From contig NZ_JAOARI010000026.1 in the NCBI RefSeq assembly GCF_025210605.1, forward strand, positions 1-50,027: 50,027 nt of DNA. The letters run 5' to 3'. The DNA is from Halodesulfovibrio sp. (GTDB lineage: Bacteria; Desulfobacterota; Desulfovibrionia; Desulfovibrionales; Desulfovibrionaceae). Numbering within the stretch: the first letter of the stretch is position 1; each line of letters begins with the position of its first letter. Position numbers and translations under genes: made by a program. The notes below the pieces were generated by a model that did no database searches, was not told the origin of the DNA, and saw nothing but the letters and a program-made list of their open reading frames with translations. Below are positions 1 to 7,505 of this stretch, piece after piece.

Positions 1-25
1 ATATTACTTTGAGCCAAGTGAAAGA

Positions 26-51
26 GGCGGTTGCTTTAATAAACAACCGCC
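26..51. terminator. GC-rich hairpin, possible terminator of a gene outside the window
   Basis: Perfect 8-bp stem GGCGGTTG (26-33) with CAACCGCC (44-51) and a 10-base loop. No proper T-run follows on either strand (only CTCTTTC on the minus strand), so the direction and terminator function are uncertain. Confidence 0.3.
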
Positions 52-293
52 CCAAAAAGAAACTAGGTTTCAGGACAACCATCGAGTTTTTAACTGAACT
101 CGGAATATATCAACTGTTAAGTTTGACGTGACAATCTGCGATATTCCGCTTTAGGTGTGGAAAAAAATTACAACACAAAACTATTTTTGCAGGCTTCAAT
201 TGATTGCAGGATATAGCAAAACCCACATGAAAGTGCTTTTGCCTGCGCTTTTCAATAAACGATGCAATATTGCTTAGTGTGCGGACGTATGAG

Positions 294-329
294 GAAGGAA
301 GTTGATGACAACTTCCTTCTTTTTTTTTT
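294..329 (+). terminator. Strong rho-independent terminator with no coding gene in front
   Basis: An 11-bp perfect stem, GAAGGAAGTTG (294-304) with CAACTTCCTTC (309-319), a 4-base loop ATGA, and a T-rich tail through 329. The direction is clearly plus. No convincing plus-strand reading frame lies between 1 and 293, so it ends either a transcript entering from outside the window or a small RNA of up to about 290 bases. Confidence 0.8.
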
Positions 330-726
330 GCGGTTCGGACAATGCGCATATTTTGCTTTGCGGTTGCGAAACACTGCATCATGGGGCGGTATAGCAATGC
401 TGTAACTCGTGCTTTTACGTATTCGTTATGTGGAAGCAAAGTGGTGATAGTTGTTTGAAATAGCACACTATCTATATAGTGTATGTGAATTTGCTTTTCG
501 TGAAAAAATAAGAGCAATGCGTTGACATTGATAATCGATTTCAATAATTAGACGTCAAAACATCACATTGTTTTGGTTAGTTATCCCGTGTGTGAAAGTA
601 TGAGACACCATGTTCGGATGCTGAATCAGGCAGTGGTTGATAAAATGTTCCGGTTTGCAATCAGAGTTGAATTGAGACGGCGTTGCGCGCAAGCAGTCGC
701 ACATGCCGTTGATAACCGTGTTTGTT
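330..726. other. Gene-free leader upstream of the sia-type operon
   Basis: About 400 bases with no supportable gene. Frames open on the minus strand here have no ribosome binding site and a composition unlike protein. It presumably holds the promoter of the operon starting at 738, but I see no clear -35/-10 or -24/-12 pair. Confidence 0.5.
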
Positions 727-737
727 AGGAGGGTGCG

Positions 738-1283
738 GTGGATTTTTTTAGTCAGAAGCAACAATTTTTGCAGGATAATGGCGTTATCTTATATTTCAAT
801 GGTCCTGTCTCTCAGGATGTAGTTGAAGGCGTGGGCGAGGCTGTTCGCTCGAAGCTTCGTCACGAAGCGGCAGGCGTAAGTATGATGCAGCGTGTGTTTA
901 CGATTCTTGTTGAGCAGATGCAGAATATTATCCGGTATTCAACAGATAGGCTTGCAGAGGATGAAAATGGTGCTGAAACCGCGTGGGGACAGATCATAGT
1001 AGGTCTTGATGAAGAGGGTGGGTATTTTGTTTCCTGCGGGAACAAAATTAATTCAAAAGATACTCAGAAACTTCAGAAAAAGATTGAGCATGTTCAGCAT
1101 ATGGAACCGGAAGAATTGAAAAAATATTATAAAGAAATGCGCCGTAAGGGACCGGATTCTGATTCAAAGGGCGCAGGGTTAGGGTTTATTGAAATGGCTC
1201 GTAAGGCTCGAGCGCCTTTAAGTTTTTCTATTGAGCCACTTGATGAAACAAGCTCGTTTTTTGCGATGAAAGTAAAGGCATAG
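738..1283 (+). CDS. siaB: SiaB-like protein kinase (DUF6272)
   Basis: Resembles SiaB, the kinase that phosphorylates the STAS-like protein SiaC in the Sia switch of Pseudomonas. The 181 residues show features of a small GHKL ATPase: an N-box-like ExxxN at E59-N63 and a glycine-rich box around 144-149 (KGAGLG), with no membrane segment or histidine box. The start is GTG; AGGAGG at 727-732 lies five bases ahead. Its TAG stop overlaps the ribosome binding site of the next gene, which begins 10 bases later, so SiaB and SiaC are surely co-expressed. The family assignment comes from the fold motifs plus the immediately following SiaC and later SiaA genes; the enzymatic activity itself is inferred. 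Confidence 0.82.
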   Translation: MDFFSQKQQFLQDNGVILYFNGPVSQDVVEGVGEAVRSKLRHEAAGVSMMQRVFTILVEQMQNIIRYSTDRLAEDENGAETAWGQIIVGLDEEGGYFVSCGNKINSKDTQKLQKKIEHVQHMEPEELKKYYKEMRRKGPDSDSKGAGLGFIEMARKARAPLSFSIEPLDETSSFFAMKVKA

Positions 1284-1293
1284 GAGGTAAAAA

Positions 1294-1677
1294 GTGGAAA
1301 AATATCTAGTTGCAGCAACTAAATCTACCCCGAAAATTAGTTTAAATCCCGTAACGCATTCCCATGAAATTTCAGGTGAATCATATCCTGAAAATTGTTC
1401 AAAATTTTATGGTCCCGTATTTGGCTGGATTAAAGAGTACCTAGCAGGTGTAAACGGCAGTAAGGTTACATTCTCTATGGATATTCTGTACTTCAACAGC
1501 TCAAGTTCGAAAGCGTTGATGGAGCTGTTTGAATTGCTTGATGGTGCTGCAAGTTCCGGTACCAATATTATTGTTGATTGGCGCTATCATGAAGAAAATG
1601 AAGTTGCATTAGAGTGCGGGGAAGATTTTATGGAAGAGGTTTCTTCAGTTTCCTTTAATTTAGTAAGTTATAGCTAA
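1294..1677 (+). CDS. siaC: SiaC-like regulatory phosphoprotein (DUF1987)
   Basis: A 127-residue protein of the DUF1987/SiaC family, a STAS-like partner-switching protein that is phosphorylated by SiaB and dephosphorylated by SiaA. Recognisable features are the N-terminal TPKISL stretch (12-17) and the FNSSSSKAL segment (67-75), where the regulatory Thr/Ser of SiaC is expected; here the candidates are Ser69-Ser72. Start GTG with a GGAGG ribosome binding site at 1283-1287. In Pseudomonas the unphosphorylated form activates the diguanylate cyclase SiaD. No such cyclase is present in this operon, so the target is unknown, and the chemoreceptor encoded next is an obvious candidate. Confidence 0.85.
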   Translation: MEKYLVAATKSTPKISLNPVTHSHEISGESYPENCSKFYGPVFGWIKEYLAGVNGSKVTFSMDILYFNSSSSKALMELFELLDGAASSGTNIIVDWRYHEENEVALECGEDFMEEVSSVSFNLVSYS

Positions 1678-1696
1678 TACAAAGAGGCGTTGTGTC

Positions 1697-3064
1697 GTGA
1701 ATAGATATTTATATTGGCGTGGCACTGCTTCTGATTTGGGTAAAAAAATTGTTTTTGGCTGCGTCAGCTTTTGCATTCTTGCAGCGGCAGCAGGGGGCAG
1801 TGTCGGTTTTCTCGTTGGAGCAGGCGGGTTGGATATTGCTCCATATAAGCTCGCAGCAATGGTTGTGGCTGTTCTTTTGATACTATCATTAGCGGTGGGG
1901 GCTTGGGTTAATATAACTATTTGTAACCCACTGGTTCTACTTTTTACTACATGTGAAGAAGCGGCACAGAATGGTTTTATGTTTACTAAAACTATTGCAG
2001 GAAACGTGTTCTTTAGCAGGTTTTCATGTGTGTTGGAGCGTGTTTTTTACTATATTCGTGAACAGATTGACGAAACTGAAAGTATAAAAAAAGAAGCTTT
2101 TAAAGAGTCGCGTAAGACTGTGCGTGCATTACGCAAAGCAGAGAAAGCGGCTGAGAAAGCAAGTGCATCCCGTGCTGAAGCTTTTGCTATGGCAGCAGAT
2201 CAGTTGCAGGGAGTGGCATCTGGACTGACTGATAATTCACAACAACTTTTTGGTCTCATGAACGATGTAACCAAAGGTGCTATGGAGCAAAAAGATGACC
2301 TTGATGTAGCTTCACACTCAATGGAGCAGATTACTGCTGTAGCGAGAGATATTTCAGCGACAACAAGCCGGACTGCGGAAAATGCCAAAGGAGCCATGAC
2401 AGTTGCGGAGCAAAGCGCTGGTGTTGTGAATAAAAATCTAGAGGCAGTAGAGCATATGAAAAGCTCACACGCAGAACTTCAGGAAAATATGAAGGCACTT
2501 AGCGTTCAGGCTGGTGAGATTTCGAATGTCATTGAATTGATCGAAGATGTGGCGGATCAAACAAACTTGCTGGCACTCAATGCTGCTATTGAAGCAGCAC
2601 GGGCAGGAGATGCGGGCAGAGGATTTGCAGTAGTGGCTGATGAAGTACGGAAGCTTGCAGAGCGTACAGTGACTGCGACGGCAGATGTTCGAAAGATTAT
2701 GTTTTCCATCGGTGATGTTATTAAAGAAAATGTTGTGTGCGTTGAACATACTAGCGGTCTACTTGATAACGTTCATGAGCTTGCGTGTGATTCTCAAACT
2801 TCATTGAAAGAAATTGTGCGGCTTGCAAAAGGTGCTTCGGAAAGAAACATGACTATTGCTGAGGCGGTAGAGGAGCAAGTAGCCGCTTCTGGGCAAATGG
2901 GTGTTCTTGTGCATGGCATTAGTGATGTTTCGCAGCATACTGCGGATATTTCTGCACAGGCTTCGGATACAGTAGGTTCTATGACCGGACATACGCAGAC
3001 GCTGTGTAACATTATTGAAGACTTTCGGCATCAGGGAGAAATTGATTCAACCCGCGTTACGTAG
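1697..3064 (+). CDS. Methyl-accepting chemotaxis protein with minimal sensor region
   Basis: 455 residues. Two hydrophobic segments (about 17-42 and 51-72) are separated by only about ten residues, so there is practically no periplasmic ligand domain. A cytoplasmic linker with a basic, Ala/Lys/Glu-rich coiled coil (about 125-165) leads into a full MCP signalling domain. The highly conserved hairpin tip is at about 280-324 ([18 protein letters not shown] and [14 protein letters not shown]). Start GTG at 1697 after an AAAGAGG-like site. It lies 19 bases after siaC and about 65 before siaA, hence in the same operon. The receptor probably senses something internal or membrane-associated, or takes its input from SiaC; that is inference. 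Confidence 0.9.
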   Translation: MNRYLYWRGTASDLGKKIVFGCVSFCILAAAAGGSVGFLVGAGGLDIAPYKLAAMVVAVLLILSLAVGAWVNITICNPLVLLFTTCEEAAQNGFMFTKTIAGNVFFSRFSCVLERVFYYIREQIDETESIKKEAFKESRKTVRALRKAEKAAEKASASRAEAFAMAADQLQGVASGLTDNSQQLFGLMNDVTKGAMEQKDDLDVASHSMEQITAVARDISATTSRTAENAKGAMTVAEQSAGVVNKNLEAVEHMKSSHAELQENMKALSVQAGEISNVIELIEDVADQTNLLALNAAIEAARAGDAGRGFAVVADEVRKLAERTVTATADVRKIMFSIGDVIKENVVCVEHTSGLLDNVHELACDSQTSLKEIVRLAKGASERNMTIAEAVEEQVAASGQMGVLVHGISDVSQHTADISAQASDTVGSMTGHTQTLCNIIEDFRHQGEIDSTRVT

Positions 3065-3132
3065 ATAATGCCATACGTCTTATGTGGTGAAGAGTGTGGG
3101 TGAGATTGTGTTGAACAGCTAAGGAGTTTTTG

Positions 3133-4314
3133 ATGTCGGTCGCAAGAAGACTTATGGATGGTGCCGGATGGTTTAATGTCAGAATTAAAATGTGCTTTTT
3201 TCTTGCATTAACTATGGTAGGTGCGCCGTTAACAATCCTTGTAACAGGAGAAACGCTCAACCGTACTGAGCTTCTCGATAAATTGGGATTATGGGCAATT
3301 GTTGGACTGATTTTGTTGTTCCCATTATCCAAGTTACTAACGTATCTTTTGGTTTTGTTTCCCATACAACAACTCAATGGATTATGCCTTGAAATTCAGA
3401 AAGGCAATCTGAATCCTTTTAGTGAGATACCACCAGAACCGGCAAAGCAAGATGAATTGCAGAAGCTGCGCCATAATATGTTTTGGATGGGGCACGTTAT
3501 TGATTGTCGTCAGAAAGAAATTCGTACGGCTATGGAACAATTGGAAGATGCGCAAAAGCAGATTCAAAGTTCTATTGATTATGCAGAGTTGATTCAGAAA
3601 GCATTTTTACCGGCACAAAGTGATGTTGCTGCTGTGTTCAAAGATTCATTTCTTTTATGGAGGCAGCGTGATGGTGTAGGGGGTGACTCCTATTGGTTTA
3701 AACAAACTGAGAATGGATTCTTTTTAGGCATTATTGATTGCACGGGGCATGGGGTTCCCGGAGCCTTTATGACGCTTATTGTTCAGTCATTTCTTGATAG
3801 ATTGGATGCGACAAAATTCGAAAAAAATCCTGCTGGGGTTTTAACTGCTGTGAATAAGCTTATTAAAAAAGCATTCTCCAGCAATGGTAGCTCTGCCAGT
3901 CCTGATGATGGTATGGATTGCACCTTTGTGTATATTGATAATGAGAAAACAGAAATGGTGTTTGCTGGTGCTCGAAATTATTTAATCTTACGCACTCCCG
4001 AAGGCTCTCTTTCCGAGTATAAAGGGGATAAAAAAGGTGTGGGAATGAATAAAACCCCTCTTGAGTTTGAGTTCACAAATCAGAGTATCCCTGTGGAAAG
4101 GGGAATGCGGTTTTATATGCTGACAGATGGTTTGACAGATCAAGTTGGCGGTGAGCGCAGATTACCGTATGGTCGCAAACGCTTTAAGGCTGTCATCAGC
4201 AAAAATCACAACCAAATGATTGAGCAGCAGAATGAATTGATTGAAGATTTTGTAGCCTATCAGGGTGAAGAAAAACGTCGAGATGATGTTCTTGTGTTTG
4301 GTGGAGAATTGTAA
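3133..4314 (+). CDS. siaA: SiaA-like PP2C (SpoIIE-type) phosphatase, membrane-bound
   Basis: Ser/Thr phosphatase of the PPM/SpoIIE family, expected to dephosphorylate SiaC. The 393 residues comprise two membrane segments (about 20-38 and 52-78), a HAMP-like or coiled-coil linker (about 80-150), and the phosphatase domain (about 150-390). Metal-binding motifs are intact: GVGGDSYW with D185, IDCTGHG with D202, DDGMDCTF and TDGLTDQ. Unlike Pseudomonas SiaA, the periplasmic loop is tiny. I prefer ATG 3133 over a TTG three bases earlier because AAGGAG (3121-3126) lies six bases upstream. It is the last gene of the sia-type operon, followed by a strong terminator. Confidence 0.83.
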   Translation: MSVARRLMDGAGWFNVRIKMCFFLALTMVGAPLTILVTGETLNRTELLDKLGLWAIVGLILLFPLSKLLTYLLVLFPIQQLNGLCLEIQKGNLNPFSEIPPEPAKQDELQKLRHNMFWMGHVIDCRQKEIRTAMEQLEDAQKQIQSSIDYAELIQKAFLPAQSDVAAVFKDSFLLWRQRDGVGGDSYWFKQTENGFFLGIIDCTGHGVPGAFMTLIVQSFLDRLDATKFEKNPAGVLTAVNKLIKKAFSSNGSSASPDDGMDCTFVYIDNEKTEMVFAGARNYLILRTPEGSLSEYKGDKKGVGMNKTPLEFEFTNQSIPVERGMRFYMLTDGLTDQVGGERRLPYGRKRFKAVISKNHNQMIEQQNELIEDFVAYQGEEKRRDDVLVFGGEL

Positions 4315-4375
4315 ATAATACTGAATTGTTTTTTTACACGTAGTTAGAATACGTTACGGTATATTGTATGTTGTG

Positions 4376-4411
4376 CCCGAAAACGAATTTTGTTCGTTTT
4401 CGGGTTTTTTT
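4376..4411 (+). terminator. Terminator of the sia-type operon
   Basis: A 12-bp perfect stem, CCCGAAAACGAA (4376-4387) with TTCGTTTTCGGG (4393-4404), a 5-base loop, then seven T. Confidence 0.92.
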
Positions 4412-4568
4412 AATGAATAGAGAGTAATGTCAGTTTGCTTTGTTTAGCCTCGCGTAGTGCAACACTATTATTTTCTGGGTTCTTGACTTTGTGCCAAAAT
4501 GCACAATAGTGTTTTTGTGTTCAGGTATAATAAATTCAACGTGTTGTGCGTACTGTGCGGGAGGATGC

Positions 4569-6002
4569 ATGCTGAAAATGAATGTTCGACAACGGATTAT
4601 TGCAGGTTTTCTTATCCTGTCTGTGTGTCTTGGGGGACAGACATGGTTTTCATATGAACAATTGCTTCTTGTGGAAGACAAAACGTATTCAGTTGAATTC
4701 ATTGATGATGTGGAAAGTTCCATTCTTAATTTCCGTCGGCAGGAAAAAAACTATCTGCTGTATGGGGAAGAGTCGAGCTATGAGCTGACATTAAGTGAGA
4801 TTGAACACACGTTGCATCTGTTGGGGCGGCACTCTGAGTTGAATTTTGATCCACTTATGACTGACAGCATTGTAGCTTTAAACAAGACCATCATTTTATA
4901 TCGTGACAGCATTGTCTCTATGTATGATGCAGCTAATAAACAGGGGCATAACTTAAACGGTGAAATAATAAAGTTACGTGAAATCGGTCAGAAATTAGTT
5001 GCAAAAGCTCAGAGTATTGCAACTCTTGAACGTGAAAATATTCTTAAAATTAATAGGCAATTGCGAAAGCAGTTGCTTTTTTCAATTCTGACAGTGACAT
5101 TTTTATTTTTGTGCACTCTTTATTTTATTTCACGGCGTATTATCAGCCCGTTAAAAGTTATAGAAGAGACAACAACAAAGATTGCACAGGGGAATTTCAC
5201 TACTGTTGAAGTGAGTGATATGCAGGACGACATCGCACAGGTGCAGCATGCCTTTAATAGAATGGTAACAGAATTAGGGCATAGGCAGGCTCAGCTGGTT
5301 CAGGCGCAAAAAATGTCTTCTATTGGTACGTTGAGCGCTGGAATTGCACATCAGGTGAATAACCCGTTGAATAACATTTCAACCTCAGCACAAATTTTAC
5401 AAACAGAATTGAAAGACTCGATAGAACCCTTCCCGCAAAAATTACTTGATAACATTGAGACAGAGACTGCGCGCGCGCGGGATATTGTTCGTGGTTTGCT
5501 TGAATTTGCACGTTGTACCGATTTGTCATTGCGCACAGTCGCGTTGAAAAATGTTGTCGAGAATGCCGTACAGCTTGTTTCCTCCCAAATCCCTTCAGGA
5601 GTCAGTGTGGATGTGGATGTGCCTGAGAACATTTTTGTGCGCATCGATCCTCAACGAATGGGTGAGGTTCTCATCAACCTTATTATCAATGCGATTCAAG
5701 CAATGAAAGAGAATCCGGCAGGGCAGATCGTACTATCGGTTCTGGATGAAAACCCTGATGCGCCTGTAACGCTTGTGGTGGCAGACACAGGCAAGGGGAT
5801 AAGCGAAGAAGATTTGCCTAAAGTTTTTGATCCATTTTTTACAAGTAAAGAAGTGGGCGAGGGTACTGGGCTTGGTTTATCAGTTGCGTATGGAATAATT
5901 GAAGAATTTGATGGAGAAATTCGAGTTGAAAGTACACTTGGTGTAGGGTCACAGTTCTTTATTGATCTTCCACGGATGCAGAGTGATGAGAGTGCTGCCT
6001 GA
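4569..6002 (+). CDS. Sensor histidine kinase, membrane-bound, HAMP-containing
   Basis: 477 residues: TM1 (about 10-28), an all-helical periplasmic sensor of about 130 residues, TM2 (about 168-189), HAMP (about 190-240), HisKA with the phospho-acceptor His261 in GIAHQVNNPLNN, and a HATPase_c domain with N-box (LIINAIQAM), G1 (DTGKGI), F-box (FDPFF) and G2 (GTGLGLS). The H-box and NPLNN are typical of NtrB/AtoS-like kinases that pair with sigma54 activators, and such an activator follows 75 bases on. The frame stays open upstream to 4491, but GGGAGG at 4559-4564 fixes the start at ATG 4569. The signal cannot be read from the sequence. Confidence 0.93.
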   Translation: MLKMNVRQRIIAGFLILSVCLGGQTWFSYEQLLLVEDKTYSVEFIDDVESSILNFRRQEKNYLLYGEESSYELTLSEIEHTLHLLGRHSELNFDPLMTDSIVALNKTIILYRDSIVSMYDAANKQGHNLNGEIIKLREIGQKLVAKAQSIATLERENILKINRQLRKQLLFSILTVTFLFLCTLYFISRRIISPLKVIEETTTKIAQGNFTTVEVSDMQDDIAQVQHAFNRMVTELGHRQAQLVQAQKMSSIGTLSAGIAHQVNNPLNNISTSAQILQTELKDSIEPFPQKLLDNIETETARARDIVRGLLEFARCTDLSLRTVALKNVVENAVQLVSSQIPSGVSVDVDVPENIFVRIDPQRMGEVLINLIINAIQAMKENPAGQIVLSVLDENPDAPVTLVVADTGKGISEEDLPKVFDPFFTSKEVGEGTGLGLSVAYGIIEEFDGEIRVESTLGVGSQFFIDLPRMQSDESAA

Positions 6003-6077
6003 AATATACCGCAGGGCAGTTCGCGTGCATGCTACTTTATGTGGTAACAATCGGACTAAATGCAAAAGTAAATCGCT

Positions 6078-7445
6078 ATGAAAAACGCTAAGATATTAAT
6101 TGCTGAAGACGAGTTGATTGCGCGGGAGAATCTGGTGCATGTCCTTACACGGCAAGGCGCAGATGTTACTGCTGTAGAAAATGGCGCGCAGGCACAAAAA
6201 GCTGTCGAAAAAAGTGGGTACGATGTTGTGCTTACAGATATGCGTATGCCGGATATCAGCGGGCTGGAATTGCTTCAAGTCATCAAGGCGAATGCTCCAG
6301 ATACCGAGGTGATTGTTTTAACTGGGTACGCTACGGTAGATAATGCTGTACAGGCTATGGCAAAGGGTGCGTTTCAGTACTTAGCAAAACCTGTGCGGCT
6401 TGATGAAGTGATTGTTCTTACGCAAAAAGCTTTGGAAAAAAAACGGCTGAAAGAAGAAGTTTCCATGCTTAAACACAAGCTGGAAACGTCCAGTTCGGAT
6501 AGAATTATTGGTCACAGTGCGCCTGTAAAAGCGTTAAAACGGCAGATAGATCAAGTTGCGGCGGTAGGCTGCACGGTTCTTGTTCAAGGTGAAACAGGTA
6601 CTGGGAAAGAGCTTGTGGCAAAAGCTCTGCATATGGGAAGTCCTAGGCGCTCGAATCTGTTTTTTGCTGTGAACTGTGCCTCATTTAATGAAGAGTTATT
6701 AGCCAACGAACTTTTTGGACACGAAAAGGCAGCCTTTACAGGGGCTGGCAGCGCTAAAAAAGGTTTATTGGAAGCTGCGGATAATGGCACATTCTTTTTA
6801 GATGAAGTCGGCGATATGCCCTTGAGCATGCAAGCTAACTTGCTGCGCGTTCTTGAAACCAGAAAATTATTGCGAGTAGGCGGCACTGTTGAGGTTCCTG
6901 TTGATGTGCGCATTATTGCGGCTACTAATAGGGACTTAGTCAGCATGGTTGAAAACGGAACGTTCCGCAGAGATTTATATTACAGACTGAATGTTATTAC
7001 ATTAGAGGTGCCACCGCTTCGGGATCGAAAAGATGACATTCCACTGCTGGCTAGCTTTTTTGTGAATAAGTTCGCTACGGCATTCAATAAAATTATTACA
7101 GATATAGATGATGATGTGCTGGAATTGCTTCAAGAATATCCATTCCCTGGAAATGTCAGGGAGCTGGAAAATTTAATGGAGCGCGCAGTGGTGCTCTGCA
7201 ACGAAAGCGTTATCCGTATGGCACAGCTTCCTCCAGATATTTGGAGTGAGCATTTGTTGCATGCAACAGCTGTTAACTCTGGATGCGAGTTCGACAAGGT
7301 TGTATCCCTCGATGATAATGAGCGTCGCTATTTACGGTGGGTATTGGAGCAAACTAACGGCAATAAAAGTAGGGCAGCAGAGTTACTTGGTTTGAACCGT
7401 GGTTCGCTATGGCGAAAAATGAAGCGGCTGGGTTTGGCAGAGTAG
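6078..7445 (+). CDS. Sigma54-dependent response regulator (NtrC family)
   Basis: 455 residues: receiver domain (about 4-115, phospho-acceptor Asp54 in LTDMRMPD), AAA+ domain (about 143-380) with Walker A GETGTGKE (171-178) and Walker B FFLDE, and a C-terminal Fis-type helix-turn-helix (about 420-453). The loop that contacts sigma54 reads AAFTGA (218-223) instead of the usual GAFTGA, a conservative but notable change. It is the partner of the upstream kinase. Its likely targets lie close by: a -24/-12 promoter at 9808 preceded by repeated TGCTGCAA elements. The ribosome binding site is weak, so the start at 6078 relies on alignment with the receiver domain. Confidence 0.93.
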   Translation: MKNAKILIAEDELIARENLVHVLTRQGADVTAVENGAQAQKAVEKSGYDVVLTDMRMPDISGLELLQVIKANAPDTEVIVLTGYATVDNAVQAMAKGAFQYLAKPVRLDEVIVLTQKALEKKRLKEEVSMLKHKLETSSSDRIIGHSAPVKALKRQIDQVAAVGCTVLVQGETGTGKELVAKALHMGSPRRSNLFFAVNCASFNEELLANELFGHEKAAFTGAGSAKKGLLEAADNGTFFLDEVGDMPLSMQANLLRVLETRKLLRVGGTVEVPVDVRIIAATNRDLVSMVENGTFRRDLYYRLNVITLEVPPLRDRKDDIPLLASFFVNKFATAFNKIITDIDDDVLELLQEYPFPGNVRELENLMERAVVLCNESVIRMAQLPPDIWSEHLLHATAVNSGCEFDKVVSLDDNERRYLRWVLEQTNGNKSRAAELLGLNRGSLWRKMKRLGLAE

Positions 7446-7490
7446 CACGGACACATACTACGATTAATGTGCCCGTGCTTGTTTTGTGAT
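7445..7490 (+). terminator. Terminator of the two-component operon
   Basis: A 12-bp stem with one A-C mismatch, GCACGGACACAT (from 7445) with ATGTGCCCGTGC, followed by TTGTTTTG. It overlaps the stop codon of the response regulator and has no T-run in the minus direction. Confidence 0.7.
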
Positions 7491-7505
7491 TATCTAGGGC
7501 TGGGG

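Noticed and set aside
110..544. Open frame of 144 codons on the minus strand
   Set aside because: It runs through the strong plus terminator at 294-329, has no ribosome binding site and an unnatural residue mix.
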